Assembly: GCA_041743835.1 (NCBI GenBank)
Contig: JBGTLW010000290.1
Location: 1-20,456, forward strand
Length of the DNA stretch: 20,456 nucleotides
Direction of reading: 5' to 3'
DNA from: JBGTLW01 sp041743835
Lineage (GTDB): Bacteria > Planctomycetota > Phycisphaerae > Phycisphaerales > Phycisphaeraceae
The notes beneath the pieces are model-generated. The model was not told where the DNA came from. It was given only the letters and a program-made list of their open reading frames with translations, and searched no databases. Shown piece by piece: positions 7,983 through 15,145 of this stretch (position 1 is its first letter; every line of letters starts with the position of its first letter). The position numbers were made by a program, and so were the translations under genes.

Positions 7983-9128
7983 ATGCAGCCCCAAGACCGC
8001 CCCGCGCACAACCCCGCCGAACCGCCAAGGATCACAGCCGATCAGGCCGAGGCTGCGCTCGCGCCGCTCCGGCGGGCGATCGACCAGCTCGATCAGCGAC
8101 TTGTCGAGCTGCTCAACGAACGGGCGCGGGTGGTGGTTGAGGTGGGCAAGGTCAAGCGCGCGACCGATGGGCCGGGCAAGATCTACGCCCCCGAGCGAGA
8201 ACGCCGCGTCCTCGAACAGGTCCGCAGGCACAACCACGGCCCGCTGCCCGACTCCTGCCTCGAAGGCATCTGGCGCGAGCTGATGTCCGGCAGCTTCGCG
8301 CTGGAGCGCCCGCTGCGCATCGGGTATCTGGGCCCAGCCGGGTCGTTCTCCCACCTTGCCGCCAAATCCAAGTTCGGCTCCTCGGTTCAATACGACGCGC
8401 TGACGGATATCCATGGCGTGTTCGAGGAGATCGTCCGCGGGCACATCGACTACGGCCTGGTGCCGATCGAGAACACGAACATCGGCGGGGTCACCGAGAC
8501 GCTCGATGCGTTTCTCAACTCGTCGGTGCAGGTGTGCGCGGAGCTGCTGATCAACATCCATCACAACCTGCTGGCTAACTGCGAGATCGCGCAGGTGAGG
8601 AAGATCTACTCCAAGCCCGAGGCCCTGGGTCAGTGCCGGGCGTGGCTCGCCAAGCAGGCCGAGTCTATCGAGATCGTCGCCGCCGCAAGCACCAGCAAGG
8701 CCGCCGAGCACGCCTCGAAGGAAGAAGGTGCCGCAGCGATCGGCTCGACGCTCGCGGCGGAGGTGTACGGCCTTGCGGTCCAGTTCGCCAACATCGAAGA
8801 CAACCCGCACAACACCACCCGCTTCTTCATCATCGGCAACCAGAAGTCGCGGCCGACCGGGGATGACAAGACCTCGATCATGTTCACCACGGAACACAAG
8901 GCCGGGGCCCTGACCAGTGTGCTGGACGTCTTCCGTGACTTTGGCATCAACATGACCCACATCGACAAGCGCCCAAGCAAGCGTGTCAACTGGGAGTACA
9001 TCTTCTTCGTCGATCTGCTGGGTCACATCGAAGACGCGAATCTGGCCAAGGCGATCGACAACGCGAGGGCTCACTGCCTTCAGTTGACGGTCCTTGGCAG
9101 CTATCCACGGGCCGCCGAGGTGCTGTAG
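7983..9128 (+). CDS. pheA: Bifunctional chorismate mutase / prephenate dehydratase (P-protein)
   Basis: Makes phenylpyruvate from chorismate in two steps of phenylalanine synthesis, in the cytoplasm. The 381-residue protein matches the family length. Residues 25-108 are an AroQ-type chorismate mutase (LRRAIDQLDQRLVELLNERARV; ERERRVLEQV). Residues 112-287 are the dehydratase (IGYLGPAGSFSH, GLVPIENTNIGGVTETLD, and the catalytic TRF in NTTRFFIIG). Residues 300-375 are the ACT regulatory domain (AGALTSVLDVFRDFGINMTHIDKRPSK), so feedback control by phenylalanine is expected, although the usual ESRP motif reads DKRPS. The frame stays open far upstream, but family similarity begins just after the ATG at 7983. 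A TACAAT box at 7959-7964 may be its -10 element. There are no other aromatic-pathway genes beside it; trpC lies 6 kb downstream. Confidence 0.96.
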   Translation: MQPQDRPAHNPAEPPRITADQAEAALAPLRRAIDQLDQRLVELLNERARVVVEVGKVKRATDGPGKIYAPERERRVLEQVRRHNHGPLPDSCLEGIWRELMSGSFALERPLRIGYLGPAGSFSHLAAKSKFGSSVQYDALTDIHGVFEEIVRGHIDYGLVPIENTNIGGVTETLDAFLNSSVQVCAELLINIHHNLLANCEIAQVRKIYSKPEALGQCRAWLAKQAESIEIVAAASTSKAAEHASKEEGAAAIGSTLAAEVYGLAVQFANIEDNPHNTTRFFIIGNQKSRPTGDDKTSIMFTTEHKAGALTSVLDVFRDFGINMTHIDKRPSKRVNWEYIFFVDLLGHIEDANLAKAIDNARAHCLQLTVLGSYPRAAEVL

Positions 9129-9185
9129 CCCGTCGGTCGTGTTCGCTGCACCCGCGCGGCAAGTCACGGGGCCGGGGCGCCTTGT

Positions 9186-9191
9186 TAAACT
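9186..9191 (+). promoter_or_regulatory. Possible -10 box of a leaderless sigma-factor transcript
   Basis: TAAACT, preceded by TTGT, ends 6 bases before the ATG at 9198. If it is a -10 element, transcription would start at or next to the start codon. No convincing -35 or Shine-Dalgarno site is seen, which agrees with a leaderless mRNA but does not prove it. Confidence 0.3.
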
Positions 9192-9197
9192 TTGGCC

Positions 9198-9833
9198 ATG
9201 CCGGACCCCGACGCCCCGGTGGGGCAGATGACCGATCAGCAACTCGTCCTGGCCCACCGAGCGGGGCAGGGCGATGCCTTTGCCGAGCTGTTGGGGCGGT
9301 ATCGCGGTGAGATGCATGGCTTCCTGATGCGGTTCCTCCGGTCGCGGGCCGCGGCCGACGACGTCTTTCAGGACACTTTCCTGCAAGTCCACATCTCCAT
9401 CGATACCTTCGATACCAGCAAGCGTTTTAAGCCGTGGCTCTTCACCATCGGCGCGAACAAGGCCCGGGACCACCTGCGTAGGAACAAGCGGAACAAGGCT
9501 TCGCCCCTGTCAGCCACGCTTGATGGCAGCGGGGACGGCGCTTCGTTTCTGGACCTGATGGCGTCGGACCTGCCCCAGCCCGACACGCAGGCGGAAGCCC
9601 AGGAATTGGCCGGCCGGGTCCGTGAAGCGGTGGATGAGATGCCGGACCACCTGCGTGAAGTGCTTGTTTTGGCGTACTTTAAGCAGATGGCGTACAAGGA
9701 GGTGGCCGAGGCTTTGGGCATCCCCTTAGGCACGGTGAAGAGCCGTCTGCACGCCGCGGTCGCCGCTTTCGGGCAGGTCTGGATGGGCCAGCAGAGCAGC
9801 AGCCCCGACGGCTGGGAAGGCCCAGAACCCTGA
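9198..9833 (+). CDS. RNA polymerase sigma factor, ECF (sigma-70 family) type
   Basis: Directs RNA polymerase to a specific promoter set. The 211-residue protein has sigma region 2 at about residues 13-100 (DQQLVLAHRAGQGDAFAELLGRY, AAADDVFQDTFLQVH, PWLFTIGANKARDHLRR) and region 4 at about 137-195 (VDEMPDHLREVLVLAYFKQMAYKEVAEALG, then IPLGTVKSRLHAAV, the helix-turn-helix that contacts the -35 element). Region 3 is absent, as expected for ECF factors, and the linker of about 35 residues is acidic. The start at ATG 9198 is chosen over an in-frame TTG at 9192; ATG 9228 is also possible. The following gene encodes a membrane-anchored protein that may act as its partner. Confidence 0.93.
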   Translation: MPDPDAPVGQMTDQQLVLAHRAGQGDAFAELLGRYRGEMHGFLMRFLRSRAAADDVFQDTFLQVHISIDTFDTSKRFKPWLFTIGANKARDHLRRNKRNKASPLSATLDGSGDGASFLDLMASDLPQPDTQAEAQELAGRVREAVDEMPDHLREVLVLAYFKQMAYKEVAEALGIPLGTVKSRLHAAVAAFGQVWMGQQSSSPDGWEGPEP

Positions 9834-9920
9834 CGCCACCACGCCGGGGCAAACCGTTTGGAAAACCCAAACCGGCCCACCGGCGTACCAAGTGCAGCGA
9901 GGCAAGGGAGACCGGCAATC

Positions 9921-10979
9921 ATGAGCGACTTCAAAAACCCACATCACCCCAACCTGACACTCAGCGACGCCGATGCAGCGGTGCTGGATGCGATCATCGA
10001 GGCCCGCGCGCGGGGCGTCGATACGGCTTCCGGTGCCGGGCCTTTGCCGCCGGGCGGGGCGGCGCGTGCAGCCAGGGTCCATGCCCTGCTCAACCTCCTG
10101 TCGCTCGATGAGCCGGACGCGGAGAACCAGCCCACCGACGGCGAACTGGACGTGCTCACAGCCGACGTGCTCGAAGCGATCGCCACACAACGCCAGCGTC
10201 AGCGATTCGCAGAGCAGGTGCAGGTGTTTGCAGAACCCCGCCGGACCATCGGCGTGTCGCTGCGGCAGTTGATGACCGCGGCCGCGGTATTCCTCATTGG
10301 CCTGTCGCTGCTCCTGCCCGTCCTCAACAACACGCGTCACCAGGCCCAACAGACAGCCTGCGCAGCGGGGCTTGGCGGTGTGGGCGGCAGCTTTGCCCGC
10401 TACGCCTCGGACCACCAGGGCAACATGCCCCGCTACGACATCCGCCCCGCGAGCGCGTGGTGGCGTGTCGGCCAGGCGACCTCGCCCGCCGCGGTGCAGT
10501 CCAACTCCGCCAATCTGTACCTGCTGGTGCGGCTGGGTTACACCGAGGCCGACGCACTGAACTGCCCCGCGAACCCCAGCGCACCCGCAGCCGGGAGCAT
10601 GACGGGGCAGCAACTGGACTACGCCAACCATCAGCAGGTGTCGTATAGCTACCAGAACCAATTCCGTGCCCAGCCGATCAAGCTTGCCGATGGCCGGACG
10701 GTGATCGCGGTGCTGGCGGACAAGAACCCGCTGTTTGTAATCCAGCCCGGCCGGTTTGCTCAGCATGTGGACACCGCGACCACCGCCCCCAGCGTGGTTC
10801 ATGGCAGCCGTGGGCAGAATGTCCTGCTCTCTACCGGGCAGGTCCGCTGGGTCGTCCGCCCTGAAATCGAGCGCACCGACAACCAGACCAGCGACAACAT
10901 CTGGACCGCCCAGAACATCAGCACCTACACAGGCACGGAAACCCCCGCAGATGCCGGCGACAGTTTCCTCGTCCCGTGA
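9921..10979 (+). CDS. Single-pass membrane protein with prepilin-like (H-X9-DG-type) extracytoplasmic region; possible sigma partner
   Basis: A 352-residue protein. Residues 1-115 are hydrophilic and would lie in the cytoplasm. A transmembrane segment at about 116-135 (LMTAAAVFLIGLSLLLPVLN) leads into ARYASDHQGNMP, the layout of planctomycete DUF1559/prepilin-type proteins just after their N-terminal helix. A CPAN turn (215-218) and HGSRGQNVLLSTGQV (294-308) resemble the H-X9-DG signature, but with one extra residue and T in place of D. It differs from true pseudopilins because the hydrophobic helix is not N-terminal. Its place 87 bases after an ECF sigma gene suggests a membrane-bound regulator of that sigma factor, but no zinc anti-sigma motif (HxxxCxxC) is present. 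The ATG at 9921 has AGGGAG upstream at 9904-9909. Family level moderately sure; function inferred. Confidence 0.7.
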   Translation: MSDFKNPHHPNLTLSDADAAVLDAIIEARARGVDTASGAGPLPPGGAARAARVHALLNLLSLDEPDAENQPTDGELDVLTADVLEAIATQRQRQRFAEQVQVFAEPRRTIGVSLRQLMTAAAVFLIGLSLLLPVLNNTRHQAQQTACAAGLGGVGGSFARYASDHQGNMPRYDIRPASAWWRVGQATSPAAVQSNSANLYLLVRLGYTEADALNCPANPSAPAAGSMTGQQLDYANHQQVSYSYQNQFRAQPIKLADGRTVIAVLADKNPLFVIQPGRFAQHVDTATTAPSVVHGSRGQNVLLSTGQVRWVVRPEIERTDNQTSDNIWTAQNISTYTGTETPADAGDSFLVP

Positions 10980-11099
10980 TGACGGGGGGCTTCGGGGGCT
11001 TCGACGCTCAGTCCTGTCTTTTAATCCCGACTCTCCTGCCTTGAGGCACCCCGATTTGCTCATCTGAGGGTTTGACCTAACCGGCCACAACTTTCAGTG

Positions 11100-11128
11100 T
11101 TGGCACGGTATGGGTGTTCGACTAAACT
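11100..11128 (+). promoter_or_regulatory. Sigma-70-type promoter of the CBS-domain operon
   Basis: TTGGCA (11100-11105) and TAAACT (11123-11128) are separated by exactly 17 bases, in a 243-base gap with no other feature. The start point would be near 11135, giving a leader of about 88 bases before the first CBS gene. Confidence 0.5.
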
Positions 11129-11222
11129 ACAGGCGTCTTGGGCCGCTGTGCGCGAGGCATCTGTGAGCTAGGGTCACATCTTGCTGGCGCATGTCCGAAA
11201 CTCGATTAGGTGAGTAAAGCAA

Positions 11223-11696
11223 ATGGGAATACACAATGCGGTAAACCGCGAGACGATCTCGGAGATGCCGATGCGTCGGGCATTGACGGTGAAACGCGGC
11301 TCGCCGGTGCGTCTGGCGGTCGCGCAGATGAAGGCCCGGTCGCTGGGCGCGGTGATTGTGGTGGACGACGACCACAAGCCGTTGGGCATGTTTACCGAGC
11401 GGTTGCTGGTGCGCATGCTGGCGCGCGATGCTGCGGGCCTTTCGCAACCCATCGACGACCACATGATCCCGTGCGATGCGTTGATTGTCCGGGCCGACGA
11501 CCCGGTTTACAAGATGATCCACGCGATGCAGACCACGGGCATCCGGTTTGTGTGCGTGGTGGATGCGGATGGCCGGGTGCGTAGCCTCGCGGGTTTCCGC
11601 AGCCTGGTGGAGTGGATCGTGGAGCACTTCCCGCGGTCCGTGAAGGTGCAGGGCTTTGAGGCCAAACTACACATGGATGAAAGGGAAGGCGCTTAA
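11223..11696 (+). CDS. Two-CBS-domain protein (first of pair)
   Basis: A 157-residue protein made almost entirely of a tandem CBS (Bateman) module: CBS1 at about residues 13-68 (MPMRRALTVKRGSPVRLAV then AVIVVDDDHKPLGMFTERLLV) and CBS2 at about 76-135 (IDDHMIPCDALIVRADDPVYK, GIRFVCVVDADGRVRSLAGFRSLVEW). Such modules bind adenine nucleotides (AMP, ATP, SAM and others) and act as energy or metabolite sensors. There is no attached catalytic or transport domain. The ATG at 11223 is preceded by AGGTGA at 11208-11213. A second CBS protein follows after 1 base, so the two are surely co-translated and may form a hetero-oligomer. The regulated target cannot be told from the window. Confidence 0.88.
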   Translation: MGIHNAVNRETISEMPMRRALTVKRGSPVRLAVAQMKARSLGAVIVVDDDHKPLGMFTERLLVRMLARDAAGLSQPIDDHMIPCDALIVRADDPVYKMIHAMQTTGIRFVCVVDADGRVRSLAGFRSLVEWIVEHFPRSVKVQGFEAKLHMDEREGA

Positions 11697-11697
11697 C

Positions 11698-12204
11698 ATG
11701 GACATCCCCAACGATTACCCGGAAAACGTGATCCACACCGACCCGCAGGGCTTTGTGGACCCCCTGAGCAACTACGACCCGCCGGTGTATGAAGACGATC
11801 TCGAACGCGACCTGTGCGAGGGGCAGGTCGGCGAGATGCTGCGCATCACACCCTTTGCCATCATCTCCCCCGATGTGACCATCGAGGACACGGTCAGGCG
11901 CATGGCCAACGAAGACAGCTTCGCGCTGATGGTTGTGGAGGATGGCAAGTTGCTGGGCGTCGTCTCCGAGCGTGACGTGCTCGACCAGGTGGCCGAGCGC
12001 TACGACGAGGTGAAAGGCATGGCCCTGCGCGAGGTCATGACCCCCGAGCCGGCGGTGGTGTATGCCAACGACCCGCCCGCCAAGGCGATCAACCTGATGG
12101 CCACCGGCGGGTTCCGGCGGCTGCCCGTGCTCGACGAAGATGACAGGATCGTCGGCATCCTCGGCCCCAAGCGCGTGACCGTGTTCCTATTCCAGCACAT
12201 CTGA
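11698..12204 (+). CDS. Two-CBS-domain protein (second of pair)
   Basis: A 168-residue protein. The first 40 residues are acidic and proline-rich, with no known domain. CBS1 spans about 44-100 (VGEMLRITPFAIISPDVTIEDTVRRM; LLGVVSERDVLDQV) and CBS2 about 108-165 (MALREVMTPEPAVVYANDPPAKAINLM; RRLPVLDEDDRIVGILGPKRV). The SERD and REVMT motifs are typical of this superfamily. The ATG at 11698 is preferred because AAGGGAAGG lies just upstream at 11681-11689; an in-frame TTG at 11656 would overlap the first gene. A good terminator follows 36 bases after the stop. As with its neighbour, the ligand and partner are unknown, but pairing of the two Bateman modules is a reasonable inference. Confidence 0.88.
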   Translation: MDIPNDYPENVIHTDPQGFVDPLSNYDPPVYEDDLERDLCEGQVGEMLRITPFAIISPDVTIEDTVRRMANEDSFALMVVEDGKLLGVVSERDVLDQVAERYDEVKGMALREVMTPEPAVVYANDPPAKAINLMATGGFRRLPVLDEDDRIVGILGPKRVTVFLFQHI

Positions 12205-12239
12205 CCACGCCCACCCATCCACACACGCATCCCCCAACG

Positions 12240-12266
12240 CCCACAGCGCCCCCGCTGTGGGTTTTT
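12240..12266 (+). terminator. Rho-independent terminator after the CBS pair
   Basis: A perfect 9-bp stem (CCCACAGCG/CGCTGTGGG) with a CCCC loop is followed by five T on the + strand. The opposite side has no T-run, so it serves the CBS operon and not the convergent mutY. Confidence 0.9.
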
Positions 12267-12282
12267 CCTTTCCCATACAACC

Positions 12283-13383
12283 TCACGCAACACCACGCAG
12301 CAACTCCATGACGCGTCTCTGCGGGTTGGAGAGCGGCAGGTCGTCGAGCTTGTGCAGCGCACGCCAGACGCCAGTGCCACGGCGGACCCGACCGCCGCGC
12401 ACCTTTGCCACGCTGACTTCAAAGCGGATCGCCCGGTGCGTCGTCTGATGCGTGAAGTGGCCCAGAGCGGTGGGGGGGTACAACGCCAAACCAAGCCGCG
12501 ATTGCGCCCACTGGATCAGCGTTTGACCTTCCAGTGCCTCGGCGGTGGGGCACTCCCACATCGACGACCACAGCCCCTTGCCCGGCCGCTGCACCAGCAG
12601 GTACGCCCTGCCCCGCTGCACAACCAGTACCCGGTGCGTCACCGGTTTGGGCTGCTTGCGGGGTCTCACCACCGGCAGTTCCGCCACACACCCCGCGGCA
12701 TAGGCGGCACACCGGCCACGCAGCGGGCAATGCGCACAATCCGGGTCGCGTGGCGTGCAGACACGTGCCCCCAGCTCCATCATCGCCTGGTTGAAGTCGC
12801 CGGGGCTGGACCTGGGGGACCGGGGGACCAGAGCAGCCGCCACAGCCCAGAGGTGGTGCCGGGTCGGGGTCTGGTCGATCGGCTCGCGGATCGCCAGCAC
12901 CCGCGCCAGCACCCGCGCGACATTGCCGTCGAGGATGGGTGCGCACTGACCGTGCGCGATCGAAGCGATGGCCCCGGCCGAGTACCGCCCGACCCCCGGA
13001 AGTTCGAGCAGCTGCTCGACCGTTTTGGGGACGCGGCCGTCGAACCGCTCGCAGCACATCCTGGCTGCGGCGTGGAGGTTCCGCGCCCGGCGGTAGTATC
13101 CAAGGCCCTGCCATAGCCGAAGCACGTGCTGCGGGTCTGCCGCAGCCAAGTCCTCAAGCGTCGGCAGCGCAGCGATGAACCGCTCGAAGTAAGCAACCAC
13201 CGTCGCGACCTGGGTCTGCTGCAGCATGGCCTCGCTGACCAGCGTGTAGTACGGCGGCAAACTCCCCGCTGGCGCACCGGGCGGCGGACGCCAAGGCAGC
13301 ACGCGGTGGTGCGTGCGATACCACGCCAGCAGCGCCCGACGCATCGCGCGGACAGCGCTCGCATCGGGCATTCGCGGTGGCAT
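12283..13383 (-). CDS. mutY: A/G-specific adenine DNA glycosylase
   Basis: Removes adenine mispaired with 8-oxoguanine (or guanine) in base excision repair. The 366-residue protein has the HhH-GPD glycosylase fold: SEAMLQQTQV with catalytic Glu51, the helix-hairpin-helix LPGVGRYSAGAI (128-139), and catalytic Asp152 in ILDGNVARVL. The [4Fe-4S] loop C-x6-C-x2-C-x5-C is intact (Cys209, 216, 219, 225). The C-terminal NUDIX-like domain (about 246-366) carries FTHQTTH near 310, matching the FSH loop that reads 8-oxoG. About nine extra residues lie after LPWR. The ATG at 13383 is chosen over a GTG at 13425, because a TATGAT -10-like box (13437-13432) would place transcription start near that GTG. 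It is divergent from the TSCPD gene. Confidence 0.95.
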   Translation of the reverse strand: MPPRMPDASAVRAMRRALLAWYRTHHRVLPWRPPPGAPAGSLPPYYTLVSEAMLQQTQVATVVAYFERFIAALPTLEDLAAADPQHVLRLWQGLGYYRRARNLHAAARMCCERFDGRVPKTVEQLLELPGVGRYSAGAIASIAHGQCAPILDGNVARVLARVLAIREPIDQTPTRHHLWAVAAALVPRSPRSSPGDFNQAMMELGARVCTPRDPDCAHCPLRGRCAAYAAGCVAELPVVRPRKQPKPVTHRVLVVQRGRAYLLVQRPGKGLWSSMWECPTAEALEGQTLIQWAQSRLGLALYPPTALGHFTHQTTHRAIRFEVSVAKVRGGRVRRGTGVWRALHKLDDLPLSNPQRRVMELLRGVA

Positions 13384-13481
13384 TTTGTGCGCGTTGCTGC
13401 GGATTTTTGAGGGGGAAGGCGTCACGGTCCGATCATACTAAGGCCGCGGAAAAGCGGCGGGGGTGTCCACGGGTTTATCCT

Positions 13482-13511
13482 CTGGCACGCCGGGCAAGCT
13501 TTGGTTAGGCT
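13482..13511 (+). promoter_or_regulatory. Possible promoter of the TSCPD gene (leaderless arrangement)
   Basis: CTGGCA (13482-13487) and TAGGCT (13506-13511) are 18 bases apart. The -10-like box ends 6 bases before the ATG at 13518, the same distance as at the sigma-factor gene. There is no Shine-Dalgarno site between them. Confidence 0.3.
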
Positions 13512-13517
13512 TGACCG

Positions 13518-13949
13518 ATGCCCTCAAAACCATCCAGCCCCGAGCCAGACCCGGCTCACCAGGACGACCCGGACATGGTTGCACAACGCGAAGCCTTACC
13601 TTCTGTCCGCAACTCCGTGACCCACAAGTTCCAGATCATGGGACACGAGGGGTATCTCACCATCGGCCTGTTCGACGACGGCCGACCCGGTGAAATCTTC
13701 GTCAAGATGGCCAAGGAAGGCTCGACCCTGTCTGGCCTCATGCAGGGATATTGCCGGGCGCTGTCGCTCGCGTTGCAATATGGCCTGCCGCTGGAGGAGG
13801 CCTGCCGACGGTTCAAGGGCATGCGTTTCGAGCCGATGGGCATGACCGGCAACCCGGACATCCCCGAGGCCCTGAGTATCATCGATTACGTCGCCCGCTA
13901 CCTCGAACTCAAGTTCGTCGAGCGTCTTGGCGACAACCGGCGGTTCTGA
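13518..13949 (+). CDS. Stand-alone TSCPD-domain protein, similar to the C-terminal region of class II ribonucleotide reductase
   Basis: A 143-residue protein whose residues 33-137 match the region near the C-terminus of B12-dependent ribonucleotide reductase (NrdJ): THKFQIMGHEGYLTIGLFDDGRPGEIFVKMAKEG region, STLSGLMQGYC, ALSLALQYGLPLEEACRRFKGMRFEP and GNPDIPEALSIIDYV. In NrdJ this module follows the catalytic barrel. Here it is alone and lacks the redox-active CxxC tail; its two cysteines (79 and 96) are not paired in a motif. Split NrdJ enzymes exist (NrdJa/NrdJb in Pseudomonas), so it may act in trans with a reductase encoded elsewhere, or have been recruited for another job. The first 30 residues are proline-rich and probably disordered. 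ATG 13575 is an alternative start. Confidence 0.88.
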   Translation: MPSKPSSPEPDPAHQDDPDMVAQREALPSVRNSVTHKFQIMGHEGYLTIGLFDDGRPGEIFVKMAKEGSTLSGLMQGYCRALSLALQYGLPLEEACRRFKGMRFEPMGMTGNPDIPEALSIIDYVARYLELKFVERLGDNRRF

Positions 13950-13988
13950 ACCAGGCGGCGACTTGGCCACGCCAGCACATCGACCACC

Positions 13989-14501
13989 TTAATCCTTGCC
14001 ATCGGGCTGGCGGTAGATATCCAGGTAAAACTCCAGCAGGTCGTGGCCGTGGATCGTGCGTGTCCGCGTGTGCTGGAAGCCGACCCTGTCGAACAGGTGC
14101 AGGGCGTCGTCCCGCTCAAAACGGGTGTCCAATCGGACCTTGAGATATTCGTGGTGCCGGCAGTGGTCGATGGCGGTCTTGAGCAGGATCGCGGGGATCT
14201 CGCTGTGGTGGTACGCCTCAGCGACGCGGAGCCTGCGCACTTCTGCGGTGTGTTCCTCGTCGGAGATCACGCCGATCATCCCCACAACCTTGCCCTGCAT
14301 CTCGGCCACCCAGAAGTGGTGACGCGGGTCGTCCAGGTAGGCCTCTTGGATCATGTCGATGTCGGCCCCCGTGTCATTGGCGGCAATCTGCCCGGCGAGC
14401 AGGCCATGGTCGTAAAGCGTCATCACCGCCCGCTGGTCGCGCGGCTCGAACGTCCGGATTGAAAGTCCCTCGATAAGCTCGGGGGTAGATTTGCGACTCA
14501 T
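13989..14501 (-). CDS. GNAT-family N-acetyltransferase-like protein with a degenerate acetyl-CoA loop
   Basis: A 170-residue protein with the GNAT plan: a first strand SIRTFEPRDQRAVMTLYDHGLL (14-35), HHFWVAEMQGKVVGMIGVIS (61-80), EVRRLRVAEAYHHSEIPAILLKTAIDHCR (87-115, motif A), and RLDTRFERDDALHLFDRVGFQHTRTR (123-148, motif B). These enzymes transfer an acetyl group from acetyl-CoA to an amine. However, the pyrophosphate loop usually reading R/Q-x-x-G-x-G/A is AYHHSEI here, with no glycine, so CoA binding may be altered or lost. The ATG at 14501 is clear. It lies downstream of the phosphoesterase on the same strand, separated by a 121-base gap that holds the CCCCGGAAGCT repeat. The substrate is unknown. 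Confidence 0.8.
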   Translation of the reverse strand: MSRKSTPELIEGLSIRTFEPRDQRAVMTLYDHGLLAGQIAANDTGADIDMIQEAYLDDPRHHFWVAEMQGKVVGMIGVISDEEHTAEVRRLRVAEAYHHSEIPAILLKTAIDHCRHHEYLKVRLDTRFERDDALHLFDRVGFQHTRTRTIHGHDLLEFYLDIYRQPDGKD

Positions 14502-14567
14502 GTGACATCAACCTGATCGTGGACAATCCCTGACGGGCCAGCACAACATCATACCCAATCACCAACA

Positions 14568-14593
14568 CCGGAAGTTTCCCTAGGAGCTTCCGG
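14568..14593. repeat. Inverted repeat at the distal end of the C-rich array
   Basis: CCGGAAG (14568-14574) and CTTCCGG (14587-14593) can pair over a 12-base loop that itself contains CCTAGG. It overlaps the last unit of the array downstream of the phosphoesterase gene and could fold in the transcript. There is no T-run, so it is not a canonical terminator. Confidence 0.5.
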
Positions 14594-14622
14594 GGGAGCT
14601 TCCGGGGAGCTTCCGGGGGGGG
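14585..14622 (-). repeat. Tandem 11-12-bp array (CCCCGGAAGCT) directly after the phosphoesterase stop codon
   Basis: On the - strand the stop codon TAA (14625-14623) is followed by eight C and then GGAAGCT. Three units occur: 14618-14608 (11 bp), 14607-14597 (11 bp) and 14596-14585 (12 bp). The first 15 bases, including the stop codon, are identical to those at the end of trpC. Confidence 0.9.
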
Positions 14623-15138
14623 TTACGCCGCCTTGACCCGGAGGAACCGCAATTCATCGGTATCCGTGTCCAGCAGGGCAACGGTGTAGTCCGTGGCCCT
14701 GAACAAAGCCCCGGGATTGATGACCCTGGTCGGGCCTTGGTGTATGTCCATGGTCCTGTGCGTGTGCCCGTGGCACAGATAACGCACGTGTTCTGCCAGG
14801 GCCTGCTGCAGGTCGCCGGGCATGTGCCCGTGGCAGAAGACGAGTTCCCCGCTGGGCAGGTGGATCCGCCCGATAGGGTCATCCACACGGATGCCGAGGT
14901 CGGCGGCATACTCCGCCAATGCGGGGGCGTCCCAATCGGTGTTTCCAAAGACCAGGTGGGCCTCGATCTGCCGCACCGTGCCCGGGAGGTTCACCGCCAG
15001 GGCATCGATCACATCCACGGTCCCCACGTCGCCAAGGTGGACCAAAAGCTCCGCGCCCTCGTCGAGGAGGGCAGCAACGCCGTTGCGGGTGGTGATTGCT
15101 CTACCGTGCGAGTCCGACAGTAGTCCAATACGAGGCAA
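14623..15138 (-). CDS. YfcE/MJ0936-type metallophosphoesterase
   Basis: Cytoplasmic metal-dependent phosphodiesterase of the YfcE/MJ0936 group. The 171 residues (from this start) carry the full calcineurin-like motif set: GLLSDSHG (D9, H11), LGDVG (D37), GNTDWD (N66), CHGHMPG (H103/H105) and CHGHTHR (H123-H127). The TTG at 15138 is chosen because AGAGGGGG lies 7 bases upstream and the protein then begins at the first beta strand (MPRIGLLSDSHG). An ATG at 15189 lies within the likely promoter, and one at 15273 would add 45 residues with no family similarity. The physiological substrate is unknown. The downstream gene on the same strand is the GNAT-like protein; trpC is divergent upstream. Confidence 0.9.
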   Translation of the reverse strand: MPRIGLLSDSHGRAITTRNGVAALLDEGAELLVHLGDVGTVDVIDALAVNLPGTVRQIEAHLVFGNTDWDAPALAEYAADLGIRVDDPIGRIHLPSGELVFCHGHMPGDLQQALAEHVRYLCHGHTHRTMDIHQGPTRVINPGALFRATDYTVALLDTDTDELRFLRVKAA

Positions 15139-15145
15139 TGATGAA

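Noticed and set aside
10981..11004. Repeated GGGGGCTTCG after the prepilin-like protein gene
   Set aside because: Only two short copies, with no stem that would make a terminator and no T-run, so no function is claimed.
12995..13006. CCCCCGGAAGTT resembling the array core
   Set aside because: It lies within mutY coding sequence and encodes part of the conserved LPGVG helix-hairpin-helix region, so protein conservation explains it.
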